DNA from: Oreohelix idahoensis
Taxonomy: Eukaryota > Mollusca > Gastropoda > Stylommatophora > Oreohelicidae
NCBI GenBank assembly: GCA_024509875.1
Contig: JAMPIV010017762.1
Span: 124,001-188,000 of the forward strand
DNA length: 64,000 nt
Reading direction: 5' to 3'
In this document: piece after piece, positions 53,771 through 63,965 of the stretch
Position numbering within the stretch: position 1 is the stretch's first letter
Layout: each line of letters starts with the position of its first letter
Notes under the pieces: generated by a model
Told to the model about the DNA's origin: nothing
Databases searched by the model: none
The model's input: only the letters and a program-made list of their open reading frames with translations
Program-made: the position numbers and the translations under genes

Positions 53771-54581
53771 ATTGCCTCCCCTGCTTTGCAGTAGTACTAT
53801 AACAATGGCCAAAACTCAAGAGTATCTAAATGGGTTGTCAAAGGTGTTTACCTTCGCACAAGATTACTCTTGGCAGAGATGTAGATAGAAGTGTAGTGAC
53901 GCTTCTATCCGAAGGGAGTATTCACAAGATAATTCAGAAGTCAAGAACCATGTGGCATAGCGCTAAGTAATGGTTAACTTATATCTGTCCATCGCCTTTT
54001 GTGAAGGATTTAAGCAATGGTTTTTATCCCGTCCAAGCCCCCAGCTGAGTTAATTCAGCGAATTCCTCTTATAATGGTATAGCTCTGCTCAGAGGTAAAT
54101 ATTTGTGTGTGTATATATATATAAATTGTTCTGGCTCATACGTTTGCTTTCATACATATAAAAAACTGAATCGACTATGATTGCTTAGTTTTAAAATTTA
54201 ATAATCAGTTAGTATTAACAATTTAAAATAAATACTCTGCTGGTGACTTTCATAGAGACTTAGGGTGAGGATATAGTTCAGAAAAATTATGTCCTTCTTG
54301 CTCGTGCCTTTTTATAAGCACTTAACTTTAAGGTGAGTCCTGCAGGTGTGATTTTCGTCACTGCTTGGTGATGAGGGCACTTCTTCACACAACTTTTCCG
54401 ATTTAGGCGGTTGGTGTTTATTCCCTGTGTTTCACTCACAACTAGCTTTGTTCCACGAAATTTTGGACAAAATAGAAAGAACAAAATGCCTCTGCTAAGT
54501 ACACTGAGTTGGAAGCGTAACATTCACATCTTCTTGTTGTCCACCCACCAATGTTAATCTCTTAGAAGAATTAAATTCTTG
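53771..54581. other. No recognisable feature
   Basis: I see no gene. Left flank of the LINE-D insertion. Confidence 0.6.
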
Positions 54582-54595
54582 AGTATACACAGTGT

Positions 54596-55617
54596 CTGAT
54601 TCATGCTATACAGAGCTTCTACAAGTCTTGCAGAAATTATGTGAGGACAGCAAACCATAAGTCAGAAGAGTTCAGGACCACCACTGGTGTAAGACAAGGT
54701 GATATCCTGTCACCTTACCTTTTCATACTCCTCATGGACGATGTCATTAAGGCATGTAAGGAGAGAACAAGAAAGTATTCAGTGGGGTACTGGAAGATGA
54801 GACAGGTCTGTATTTTGGAGCTGGCATTTGCTGATGATGTTGCCCTGATTGCTAAATCAGAGGCACATCTCCAATTCAACCTGCAAGTCTGGAAGGAAGA
54901 GCTGGAGAATAGAGGGATGGTCATAAGCAGCTCTAAAACAAAATCCATGGTGATATCACGAGAAGAAAGAAGACATCAGATTAAGCTGGGAGAACAGGTC
55001 CTGGAGCAGGTAGACCACTTTAAATACCTCAGAGCTATTATTGACCGAAAGGGAGGCATCAAAGAAGAGTTGGCCACTCGAAAAGCAGCAGCTGGGAGAC
55101 TTTTTCAGACCATAAATCGAGGATTCCTCAGCAAGAGAGAGGTTGGTAAAACAAAGATGGCTGTATACCACTCCACCTATGTCCCAGTCTTGACATATGG
55201 ATGCGAGTCATGGGCAATGACTACAACCCACAAAAGCCAGATCCAAACCTCTGAAATGAGGTATCTGAGGAAGGTGGTTGAAGTAACAAGAAGAGACATG
55301 GTACGCAACCAGACGATACGTCAAGGCCTTAAATCCCACCCCCTGCAGACCCAAGTAGAACAGTCCCAACTAAGATGGTTTGGCCATGTCTGCAGAATGG
55401 GAGAAGATCGGCTACCACGACAAGCATGGGAAACAAAGAGCCAAGGATCCAGACCCCCAGGACGACCCAGAGTCCGATGGGAGGACAACATTAGACAATC
55501 TTTGAAGGACCGCGGACTAGAATGGAACCAGGCCAGGAGGAAGACAGCCGATAGGATAGTCTGGCGCTCTCTCTTCCAAACCTCTACACCTCACGGTAGA
55601 AGGGGAACGACTAAGTA
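54596..55617 (+). mobile_element. LINE-D, 5'-truncated insertion
   Basis: 1022 bp flanked by a perfect 14-bp duplication, AGTATACACAGTGT, at 54582-54595 and 55618-55631. Ends in a (TAAG)n-type tail. Starts within the RT domain. Confidence 0.95.
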
Positions 55618-55618
55618 A
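54641..55618 (+). CDS. LINE-D reverse transcriptase, C-terminal half
   Basis: An uninterrupted frame of 325 residues (open from 54596). RT motifs are TGVRQGDILSPYLFILLMDD, the catalytic LAFADDVALIAKS, SSSKTKSMVIS and FKYLRAIIDRKGG. The C-terminal domain follows with VLTYGCESWAMTT, LRKVVEVTRRD and QLRWFGHVCRMGEDRLPRQ. The first codons lie in the LINE but the true start is lost by truncation, so the M at 54641 is not the native start. No lesions, so this is a young insertion. The same 3' end occurs at 49233-49388. Confidence 0.92.
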   Translation: MRTANHKSEEFRTTTGVRQGDILSPYLFILLMDDVIKACKERTRKYSVGYWKMRQVCILELAFADDVALIAKSEAHLQFNLQVWKEELENRGMVISSSKTKSMVISREERRHQIKLGEQVLEQVDHFKYLRAIIDRKGGIKEELATRKAAAGRLFQTINRGFLSKREVGKTKMAVYHSTYVPVLTYGCESWAMTTTHKSQIQTSEMRYLRKVVEVTRRDMVRNQTIRQGLKSHPLQTQVEQSQLRWFGHVCRMGEDRLPRQAWETKSQGSRPPGRPRVRWEDNIRQSLKDRGLEWNQARRKTADRIVWRSLFQTSTPHGRRGTTK

Positions 55619-55631
55619 GTATACACAGTGT

Positions 55632-56077
55632 AACTCAGGAAAGATGAATAAAAATCACCACTATTCCTCTGGGGATTAACTGGGAAATTGTGTCTGGACA
55701 GAGCAAATAATGATTTGTGCCTGAATTAACATTAACACGTTACATATATCTCACAAAATGATATGATACACTTGAGGCACATGTGATGTAATCATCACTC
55801 ATCACTGCTCCATTCGGAGTCTGGGGTCACCTTTGCTGTTGGATTTTTCTGTACAACTAGCAAGAAGAAATCACAAGCGCTTGCTGTAGTGGTTTATGAA
55901 TATACTTTTTTCATATGTTGAGGTTGCCAGCCTCATTTATAACCACTAAGCAAGAAATATGTAAAATTTACATTAGTAAATAAATTGTTTACACTTACCC
56001 CAAAATTTTGGGAATACACAATCTCCTTGCACAGATTTAGACTGGACACAGTTATGTATTAGATGCTTCAAATCACT
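55632..56077. other. No recognisable feature
   Basis: No gene seen. Confidence 0.6.
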
Positions 56078-56262
56078 TAAGTCTGGAAATTGGAGTTAAA
56101 TTCCTCTGACGGCAGGTGTTCTGCGAAATCACTGACCTGGGAAAAATTTTGTTTAATTCCTCTGACTTGGTCTGGGAAATTAGAGTTAATTCCTCTGACG
56201 GTGAGTGTTCTGCAAAATCACTGGGCCTGGGAAAACATATGTTTAATTCCTCTATGCTTGTG
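56078..56262. repeat. About 90-bp tandem duplication
   Basis: Two adjacent units share gaaattggagttaaattcct / gaaattagagttaattcct, ggtgttctgcgaaatcactg / gtgttctgcaaaatcactg, and gtttaattcctct. Confidence 0.85.
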
Positions 56263-57029
56263 ATCAAATTCCTAAGTTTCCAGTCTTGTATTAAAAATGC
56301 GGGGTTACTTGTGATATCCAAAGTTGCCCAATACTCAATCTGTTACTTATAGTTGTGGAATTTCTAATACCAATGTCTCTTTTTCTTTCTGGCTTTCTGG
56401 GAGTTGCTCGTATGAAGTTGCGAAGCTGTCTGTTTGGTATCTCTGAGGTCGCTAGATTGTATCTCTCATTCTCAGTTCAAATCACAGATTGTGTTCCGGC
56501 AAATGTTCCAATAGAATTCATTGTATATTCAGGCTCTCAAATCAAACCAATCAAATCTCTCTAGCACTGGGTTGGGTGTTTCATTTAAAATATCCTCTCG
56601 CGTGTTTTAAAATATTAATTTTAATATTCCACGCACGACCTCTGTCTAATCATGCATTAATATTTCCGGTGACATCTTGTGCACAACTCATTAACACCAT
56701 CTGTGAACTCATTTGATGTCCAGATGCTACCTATCGCCAATATTGTCTCTTCAGACAGATTATTGTGATAATCACACACTGGGATGGTCCTGTGAAACGA
56801 TAAACACATCTACCACCTGTGTAATCTGCCAGATAAAACAGACACGGTCATCGGTAATCCAGACAGACAATGTTGGCTACCTATTCATCCTTGTACGAGA
56901 CCATATTGCGTTAAATGAGGATTATCTCCTATCAAAGGTGGCCGGCGAATGAGTCGATTGATAAGCGTATAATCGCTGACCGGTGTAATTACCTGGTGGA
57001 ACATAAATACGTATGAGGAGTGGTAAATA
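56263..57029. other. No recognisable feature
   Basis: No gene or shared repeat seen. Confidence 0.55.
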
Positions 57030-57110
57030 AGATTAAGACAGTCCTATAGCAGATACTTCTAAAGGGGAGTGGAGTGTTAGAGACTTTCTCCTACTAGATT
57101 CAGCATAGAC
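57030..57110. mobile_element. SINE tail fragment
   Basis: cctatagcagatacttctaa and gtgttagagactt match 20190-20260, the tail of the SINE at 20185-20437. Confidence 0.6.
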
Positions 57111-57239
57111 AGTAAAATAATGAATGAAAGGGCATAAAATTGCCTAATAATAAGCGAATGGAGAGAAAATGAAGAAGAAATGTTACTGCCCTAGTGGCTA
57201 AAGGTGTGAGAGAGCCACCAAAATAACACATACAGACGT

Positions 57240-57440
57240 ATCATCACTCTCTCTCTCTCTCTCTCTCTCCTTAAACTTTCTCATCAACCTCACAATCTTA
57301 TTTCCTTCAAAATGACTCACTAATCTCACAGTCCTATCTCTCTCTCTCTCCATCTCTCTCTCTCAAACTGGTTCACTAATCTCACAGTCCTCTCTCTATC
57401 TCAATATTCTCAGTGACCTCACTTTTTCTCCTTTTATATA
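57240..57440. repeat. TC-rich degenerate repeat
   Basis: (TC)n blocks alternating with actcactaatctcacagtcct words, related to 52140-52330. After it the sequence (57440-57490) resembles 53690-53720 (gtgctg.agttac..ag), a third trace of the finger-exon tail. Confidence 0.75.
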
Positions 57441-57786
57441 TGTATTATTTTTCTTGGTGCTGTAGTTACACAGCTAATCTGCACACTGCTAATGTGCAGA
57501 CATGTTTTTGTTTGGCTGTACACTTTGAATATTGTATTCTAAGTTTTTCACATTTAATATGGATGGTTTATACATCACTGTGATTGGACTTACAATAAAA
57601 TGATTACTTTGTAATTGTGTTAAATTCAAGCGTAAATATTTTGTTTTTTCTGTATGGAATGACTGTATGAGCGTTCATTGTGCGCTGCCACCATTTTTTC
57701 AGTATATCAAAAACTACTTTAAACTTAGCATTATTTTCAGTATTTTTGTATCACAATCCAACACGCGACTGTGACCTAGCAAACAA

Positions 57787-58134
57787 TTCTTCTTCTTCTT
57801 CTTCTTCCGTCCTTAGCCACCGACCGTCAAAGCAGTCAGTGGCCATTACGCCTAGTGGCGTCTTAGGGCAACAGCAGATAGGTTTTATTTGCCATTGTTT
57901 CTCATCACGCCTATTGGCGTCTTTAGGGCAACGGCAAATCAATCCATTTGCTGTTGTTTCCGTAATCGAAGTGACTGGCAAACGGGTGATCAGCCCGTTG
58001 GATAGACAGTAATAAATTTCAGGGATTGTCCACTGTCCAGCATGTAATGTGATCATGGTGAGTGGGCAGATAAGCGCCTTATCAGCGACAGTAAAACCAC
58101 CAAGAGATAACAGATTATGCCCCTCTACCATCAC
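57787..58134 (-). mobile_element. Chimeric repeat ending in the LINE-B 3' tail
   Basis: The minus strand ends with the LINE-B 3' terminus (ggccactgactgctttgacg, then a (GAA)n tail at 57787-57809), but its upstream part (57875-58134) is not LINE-B. A second, partial tail motif occurs inside (57910-57950). Part of the upstream sequence recurs at 26228-26275. The layout resembles a SINE that borrows a LINE tail; no tRNA head was recognised. Confidence 0.5.
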
Positions 58135-58137
58135 TAA

Positions 58138-58510
58138 AAGCTATTCTGACCATCAAACAAACCAACAAGGGCCAATGCTGCTATGTTGAATTCCACAACA
58201 GCCAGCATTACAAAATTTTCAAACACACTTGCCTTAAATACTACCGAAATGGTTCTAGTGAAACCCACAGCGATCAACTAAATGCTGTTGTTGAGGCCAA
58301 AATAAGCACCAACCTCATATTACATTTGTACCACAATAAAAATAAAGTATTAGCTCAAGAAGCAGCAGAGTGTTTACAGACAGCGTTAGATGTCGAATTT
58401 TCTCACTTAAAAAAAAAACAGCTGTAAATAAAACCATGATTGCAACTGATCCTGTCTCTCCACCACCAATGATAGGCGACAAACCTGGTCGCATTCTGGA
58501 TTTCTGTTAA
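58138..58510 (+). pseudogene. Unrecognised coding-like segment
   Basis: A frame open from about 58138 to 58427 encodes about 96 residues, including GQCCYVEFHNSQHYKIFKHT and VLAQEAAECLQTALDVEF. After a run of ten A (58409-58418) it continues one frame away (TAVNKTMIATDPVSPPPMIG) to a stop at 58509. Amino-acid composition looks protein-like rather than random. I cannot name a family; it may be a retroelement Gag fragment or an old processed gene. LINE-B starts 260 bp further on the opposite strand. Confidence 0.35.
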
Positions 58511-58773
58511 AAACGAGTATTCTGTTATTACAAAATGAGCTTTAATTATTTAGATGCAGTTTTCTACGTCATATTTATGTAAGTTGGGATTTTCAACACT
58601 TATAAGCATTAAATGCACACGCACACACACACACAAAAAAGGGAGGGGGGGTCGGGAAGCTTATCTGTTGAAGATGAAGTAAGAGTTTGTTTATCTCAAA
58701 TACGCCCTAATATCCAAGAAATTATTCATAAGCATCAAGCCCAAGCATCGCATTAGGACCATCAGGTTTGTAT

Positions 58774-60574
58774 TCTTTCTTCTTCTTTGATCCTTAGCAG
58801 CCGACCGTCAAAGCAGTCAGTGGCCATCACGCCTAGTGGCGTCTTGTAGGGCAACAACAAATTGATTCCACTTTGCTCTGTCGGTGGCCATCCTTCGTAC
58901 AGTGCCCCAACTCTGGTTCATTCTTTGCATCTCAGCCTCCACAGTCCTCCGCCAGGTTGTTTTTGGTCGGCCTCTCTTTCGTTTTCCTTCAGGGGTCCAA
59001 AGCATAGCTGTTCTTGTGATGGCATCGGGGTCTCTTCTGAGGACATGACCAGCCCAGCTCCAGCGTCTGCCAGCTATGATGGTGTGCATGTCCTCTTGCT
59101 TGCTACGAGTAAGCAGATCTTGGTTAGTGATGGTATTTGGCCAAAAGATTCGGTGAATTTTTCTTAGGCATGTTGTGTGAAAAGAGGACAATTTCGACAT
59201 TTCCTTCTCTGTAACTCTCCAGCATTCCGCATAATAGAGAAGCACAGAAAGCACACAGCTCTGATATAATCTTAATTTTGTGCTTGTGCTGTATTGGGAG
59301 GACTTCTATATGTTGTTTAGGCTAAAGAAGGCTGTTCTTGCCTTATTCATTCTGATGTTGATGTCTTTGCCTGCCCCGCCGTCTGGTGTTACTATGCTTC
59401 CTAGGTATGTAAAGGTATCTGTCTGTACCAATTGCTGATTCCTTACTGATTTCGGCTCAGGGTTGCTCACATTGAGCGTCATGACCTCAGACTTCTTTAA
59501 ATTGATATTCAAGCCCACCTGCTGGCTAAACTTATTAAGTCTATCCGTTTTTTCCTGGATGTGTTGATGTGAATGTGCTAGTAGTGCAATGTCATCTGCA
59601 TATTCCAGATCTTCCAATGTAGAAAATGTTGTCCATCTTATTCCTCTTGGACTGCCCTCTGTTGTCTGGCGCATCACCTAGTCTATGACTGTTAAAAATA
59701 GAGTGGTTGATAAGGGGCATCCCTGTCGTACTCCTGTCTTCACCTCAAAGGTTAGGTTGCTCTGACCAACAATATACGTAAAGTTGGCATAGAGGCTTTT
59801 TATGATTGACACTATGCAGCTTGGAATTCCATAAGCCCTCAGTATTTTCCATAAACTGTCCCTATGTATGCTGTCGAAAGCCTTTTCAAAATCAACAAAA
59901 TTAATGTAAAGCTGTCTTTGCCATTCTGAGCACTGCTCTATAATGTTCCTGAGAGTGAATATATGATCTACACATCTCCTGTTCTTTCTAAATCCTGCTT
60001 GTTCTTTCCTCAGTTTGTGGTCTACTGCCTTTGAAATTCTCTGTATAATTATCCTGCCTAGTATTTTGCTGGGAACTGAGAGAAGAGTGATTCCTCTCCA
60101 ATTATTGCAGTCTGCAAGATCTCCCTTCTTGGGTAATTTGACAATTATTCCTTTGTTCCACTCTGGTGGTGTTGTCCCCGTTTTCCAGACTTGTGCAAAT
60201 AGTGGTTCTAATAGTTCTGCTGCTAGCTCAGGGTCTGTCTTAAATAGCTCTGCATTTAAGTTATCATGGCCCGGAGCTTTGCCGTTCTTTAACCCTTTGA
60301 TTGCTGTGATGATTTCTTCTTTGCGTGGAATGTCTGTATTCACATCTAGATCGTTTTCAGCTTCAGGAACATTCAATTGTGTCTCTGGTGGTTCCTTGTT
60401 CAGAGTTTCTCTGAAGTGCTCTGCCCCTCTTGTTTCCTGTCCCTCTGCTGTCGTGATGAGATTACCTTGCTTATCTCTTACTAATGTAATATTGTTTGCA
60501 CCTCGTTTTCCGCTGATGAATTTAGTTATTTTGTATACTGTGCTTTGTTCATTTCTCAGTGCTGCCTCCTCTGC
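58774..60574 (-). mobile_element. LINE-B, 5'-truncated insertion
   Basis: 1801 bp flanked by the perfect 11-bp duplication CAGGTTTGTAT at 58763-58773 and 60575-60585. The 3' end (minus strand) finishes ggctaaggatcaaagaagaa. Other pieces of the family lie at 35840, 52640, 61493 and 62778. Confidence 0.95.
58817..60573 (-). pseudogene. LINE-B ORF2, RT and C-terminal domain with two stops
   Basis: One continuous frame from the truncation point. It holds the RT N-terminal part (EEIITAIKGLKNGKAPGHDN, WNKGIIVKLPKKGDLADC, WRGITLLSVPSKILGRI, KEQAGFRKNRRCVDHIFTLR), the palm (LYINFVDFEKAFDSIHRDSL, TGVRQGCPLSTTLF), then the catalytic LEYADDIALLAHS, and the C-terminal domain (YLGSIVTPDGGAGKDINIRM, RRWSWAGHVLRRDPDAI, RGRPKTTWRRTVEAEM). 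Only two lesions are seen, TAG at 59678-59680 (after TVID) and TAG at 59303-59305 (after SLNNI). At both places related copies have tryptophan, so both are TGG to TAG. The native start is lost by truncation. Confidence 0.93.
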
Positions 60575-60585
60575 CAGGTTTGTAT

Positions 60586-60802
60586 GAAAAACATTATTTG
60601 TTTGGTCAAATATGTGTTCTAATTATTTTAAACAAAAGAGAATCGAATTGAGAGTTTTCTTTAATCTGAAGCACCCACAAATTAGTGTATTTAATTTAGT
60701 ATACTGTAATTGTTTATTCAGGCGCGAAGTCAGACAGGTGTGCCGCAAATTTTTAGAAAATTGAAAGTGTGCCATGAACATAAAAAGGTTGAGAAACACT
60801 GC
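60586..60802 (-). mobile_element. hAT-type element end
   Basis: The minus strand starts CAGTGTTTCTCAACCTTTTT, a classic hAT-type terminus, and continues with ggcacac/gcggcacacc tracts. Only this end is seen; its inner part may be cut by LINE-B. No target duplication was identified. Confidence 0.6.
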
Positions 60803-61484
60803 ATTAAACATCCCCAGAATGATTGGCAGCAAAAAATAAAAATTTCCAAAAAACCTCTATTTCTATCACGTCAATAATTCCACCCAGCTACGGCAAAGAT
60901 TGCCAAACTGTAGATATGAACAACATGGTGCTATATAATTTCTGCATTAAACATTGCATTTCTTTCTCAAACAACACACTTTTTTTTACATCAAAGTCAG
61001 GTGCGCCAAACAAGATGCTGTACTTAGATCCACACTTCTGAGCTTGTGACCAGCTATCTAGCCCAAAATTTAAAGTTCCCCCAGAGGACACACCAAGCTG
61101 CAGCAGATTGTTACTGTTATGTTTTACTTTATGTTACTGGCACTGCTGACAATAGTGTTGTCAGGACAGATCTACTAACTTAAAAGCTGCTTTTCAAACC
61201 AGATTGGAACTTAAAATCTGACCTGATACATTTTCTCCACTAGCACCTTCGTATTCTTCGTACTGAGGAAAATTAGGAAATCCTCACAAAACTAAAAAGA
61301 TGAGTCGCAGCGTGGGCATTTAACTGTCATTAAGAAGATTGATTTTCTATACTGACTGTGGTTAAAATAAAAATATTCCTGTGTTTGGAACAGACTGTAT
61401 TTGAAGATAAAATCAGAAACTTTTTTGCAAAGCTCAAGAGACGAGACATCAAAGCGTGTCCACGGACTTTAGAAAAATCTGTTG
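60803..61484. other. Unassigned, possibly hAT debris
   Basis: No clear gene. A short plus-strand segment (61380-61480: TVFEDKIRNFFAKLKRRDIK) has a hAT-like flavour but is too short to call. Confidence 0.35.
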
Positions 61485-61492
61485 CAGTGTAT

Positions 61493-62017
61493 CCAGACGG
61501 CGGGGCAGGCAAAGACATCAACATCAGAATGAATAAGGCAAGAACAGTCTTTTTTTTAGCCTAAACAACATCTGGAAGTACTCTCAATAGAGCACAAGCA
61601 CAAAATTAAGATTTTCACACAACGTGCATAATAAAAATTCACCGAATCTTTTGACCGAATACCATCACCAACCAAGATCTGCTTACTCGGAGCAAGCAAG
61701 AGGACTTGCACACCATCATAGCTGGCAGACGCTGGAGCTGGGTTGGCCATGTCCTCAGAAGAGATCCCGATGCCATCACAAGAACAGCTATGCTTTGGAC
61801 CCATGAAGGAAAACGAAAGAGAGGCCGACCAAAAACAACCTGGCGGAGGACTTTGGAGGCTGAGATGTAAAGAATGAACCAGAGTTGGGGCACTGTACGA
61901 AGGATGGCCACCGACCGAGCAAAGTGGAATCAATTTGTTGTTGCCCTACAAGACGTCACTAGGCGTGATGGCCACTGACTGCTTTGACGGTCGGCGGCTA
62001 AGGATCAAAGAAGATTA
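61493..62017 (+). pseudogene. LINE-B 3' fragment
   Basis: Aligns with 59392-58783 of LINE-B, starting at the DGGAGKDINIRMNKAR region and ending in the ggcggctaaggatcaaagaa terminus. Probable 8-bp target duplication CAGTGTAT at 61485-61492 and 62018-62025. An internal deletion (61590-61625) and stops break the frame. Confidence 0.88.
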
Positions 62018-62635
62018 CAGTGTATATTTTATAATTTGTTTACAATTTTATGTTAACCGTTGTGTACTACTATTATTATTCCTTCTTACTACTATTCGTC
62101 TTTGTGCCCATTCTTTTATTATAAATCTATTATTCCTACCCCCCCCCCCCCCAATTCTCTCTTTCTTACTGACTTTCTTATCATGTCCGAGTGCAGAAAC
62201 AGATCAACTATGCCCGCGGGGAAAAATGAGTATCATAAACAACATGATAGGTCTACATCTGGGTGTAAAAGGGCAGACCAGCCTAACAAATATAACACTA
62301 GCTTGCCAGATAAGAGTCTTACTGATGGTGCAGATAAGGTCAGAGGTGACACATAATTTGCTAATAACAATGCACTTAATGTTGATATAACGCATAGTTC
62401 AGACTTACCTGATCATGCTAAACCCTTTACATCGGTTAAAAACGGATAAACATCATACTCAGCGCATGCAGTATGATGCAACTTTAAGCCAGTCACGACG
62501 CGCAGACGGAAGATTAATCACCATGTCTCTCATTCCACTGCGACGGCATACCCTCCCAGCGCACGATTTCGTGCTGATATCGCGAATTTCGTGGGCTCGA
62601 CCCCCACAAATGGTGGTATTAATACACGCTCACGC

Positions 62636-63480
62636 ACCGTTTTAGTGTGCAACCTACCACCTCATACTCCATGGCATGCAGTAGCTGACTTTTTTCATTT
62701 CCATGCACTCGTCAAGTTTGTACATATTTTGCCATTTCCCAATATCAAGTATAATGAGGCTTTAGTTTCCTTTTATAAGCAAAGACATCAACAACAGAAT
62801 GAACAAAGCAAGAACAGCCTTTTTTAGTCTAAACAACATCTGGAAGTCCTCTCAGTGCAGCACGAACACAAAATTAAGACTATATGATAGCTGTGTACTT
62901 TTTGTGCTTCTCTATGGTGCGGAATGGTGGAGAGTAACAGAGAAGGAAATGTCGAAATTGTTCTCTTTCCACACAATCTGCCTAAGAAAAGTTTTCCGAA
63001 TCTTTTGGCCGAATACTATCACCAACCAAGATCTGCTTATTCGGAGCAAGCAAGAGGGCATGAACACCATCATAGCTGGCAGACGCTGGAATTGAGCTGG
63101 CCATGTCCTCCTAGAAGAGACCCCGATGCCATCAAAAGAACAGCTATGCTATGGACCCCTGAAAGAAAACAAAAAAGAGGCCGACAGAAAAAACCTTGGC
63201 GGAGGACTGTGGAGGCTGAGATGCTAAGAATGAACCAGTTGGGGCACAGTACGGAAGATGGCCTCCGATCAAGCAAAGTGGAATCTATTTGTTTCTGCCC
63301 TTCAAGACGCCACCAGGCGTAATGGCCACTGACTGCTTTGACGGTCGGCGGCTAAGGATAAAAGAAGAAGTTTCCTTTTATACCAATAGCGACGCTCGTA
63401 TGGTTGTTAAGCGGGACAAATGTGCTTATTTTCACCACAGTTCCCTCCATTTGCAATTGGTACCTGATTCTGCTCCACGC
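62636..63480 (+). pseudogene. Gag quasi-RRM, interrupted by a LINE insertion
   Basis: The left half (62636-62777) has RNP2 TVLVCNLP, helix PWHAVADFF and the RNP1 region KYNEALVSF. The right half (63371-63480) has NSDARMVVKRD, YFHHSSLHLQLVPDSAPRR. Together they align along the whole length with the RRM at 29304-29552 (LQLVPDSAxRR is shared). The insertion falls exactly in RNP1. After the domain the frame runs on without a stop into RT-derived sequence. Confidence 0.85.
62778..63368 (+). mobile_element. LINE-B 3' fragment inserted in the RRM
   Basis: 591 bp, from the KDINNRMNKARTAFFSLNNI region to the ggcggctaaggataaaagaa end. Flanked by the perfect 14-bp duplication AGTTTCCTTTTATA at 62764-62777 and 63369-63382. 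It keeps tryptophan codons where the copy at 58774 has TAG stops. A few frameshifts. Confidence 0.95.
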
Positions 63481-63499
63481 AGATATACGTTTATATGTG

Positions 63500-63965
63500 C
63501 ATTTTCTTTTTTTCATACCTTCATAAAGCTTTATGCTTTCGGGCTCATGAACGACCCTGCTATTCTGGATCTGATATCATCACCTACAGAGATGACATAT
63601 GTTTGTTCAGTTCCACATGGGAGGAACACTTCTTAGGTCTACACTATCTTTTGGGCGCTATACGTCATTTAACGGATAGGCCTACTAAGATCTTTATTGC
63701 CTTTGCAGGGATTTCATTTTTAGGTGATACGGTGGGGCGCGGTTGTCTTCAAACCGTACCACAGAATGTTTCCAAAATCATCAATTTATCTGCGCCTAAT
63801 ACGAAAAAACAAGTCCGTAGTCTTCTGGGCTTATTTCAGTTTTACAGTAGATTCGTTGCTAATTTGTCTTCTGTCATCGCAGACCTGTCTGCCTTACTTA
63901 AAAAGGGCTCACCTAATCACGTGCACTGGACACTAGAGTGCCAGGCCGCATTAGATCATATTTAA
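63500..63965 (+). pseudogene. Gypsy-type reverse transcriptase fragment
   Basis: Reads FGLMNDPAI, then, one frame away, the catalytic YRDDICLFSSTWEEHFLGLH (the usual box is YIDD or YVDD), GISFLGDTVGRGCLQ and APNTKKQVRSLLGLFQFYSR. Very similar to the RT of the ORF at 38302-41220, so the two belong to related families. Ends in the window-edge region at the start of the RNase H connection. Confidence 0.85.

Noticed and set aside
60888..61091. Small minus-strand ORF near 61 kb
   Set aside because: No homology recognised, no start context, similar ORFs expected by chance in this composition.
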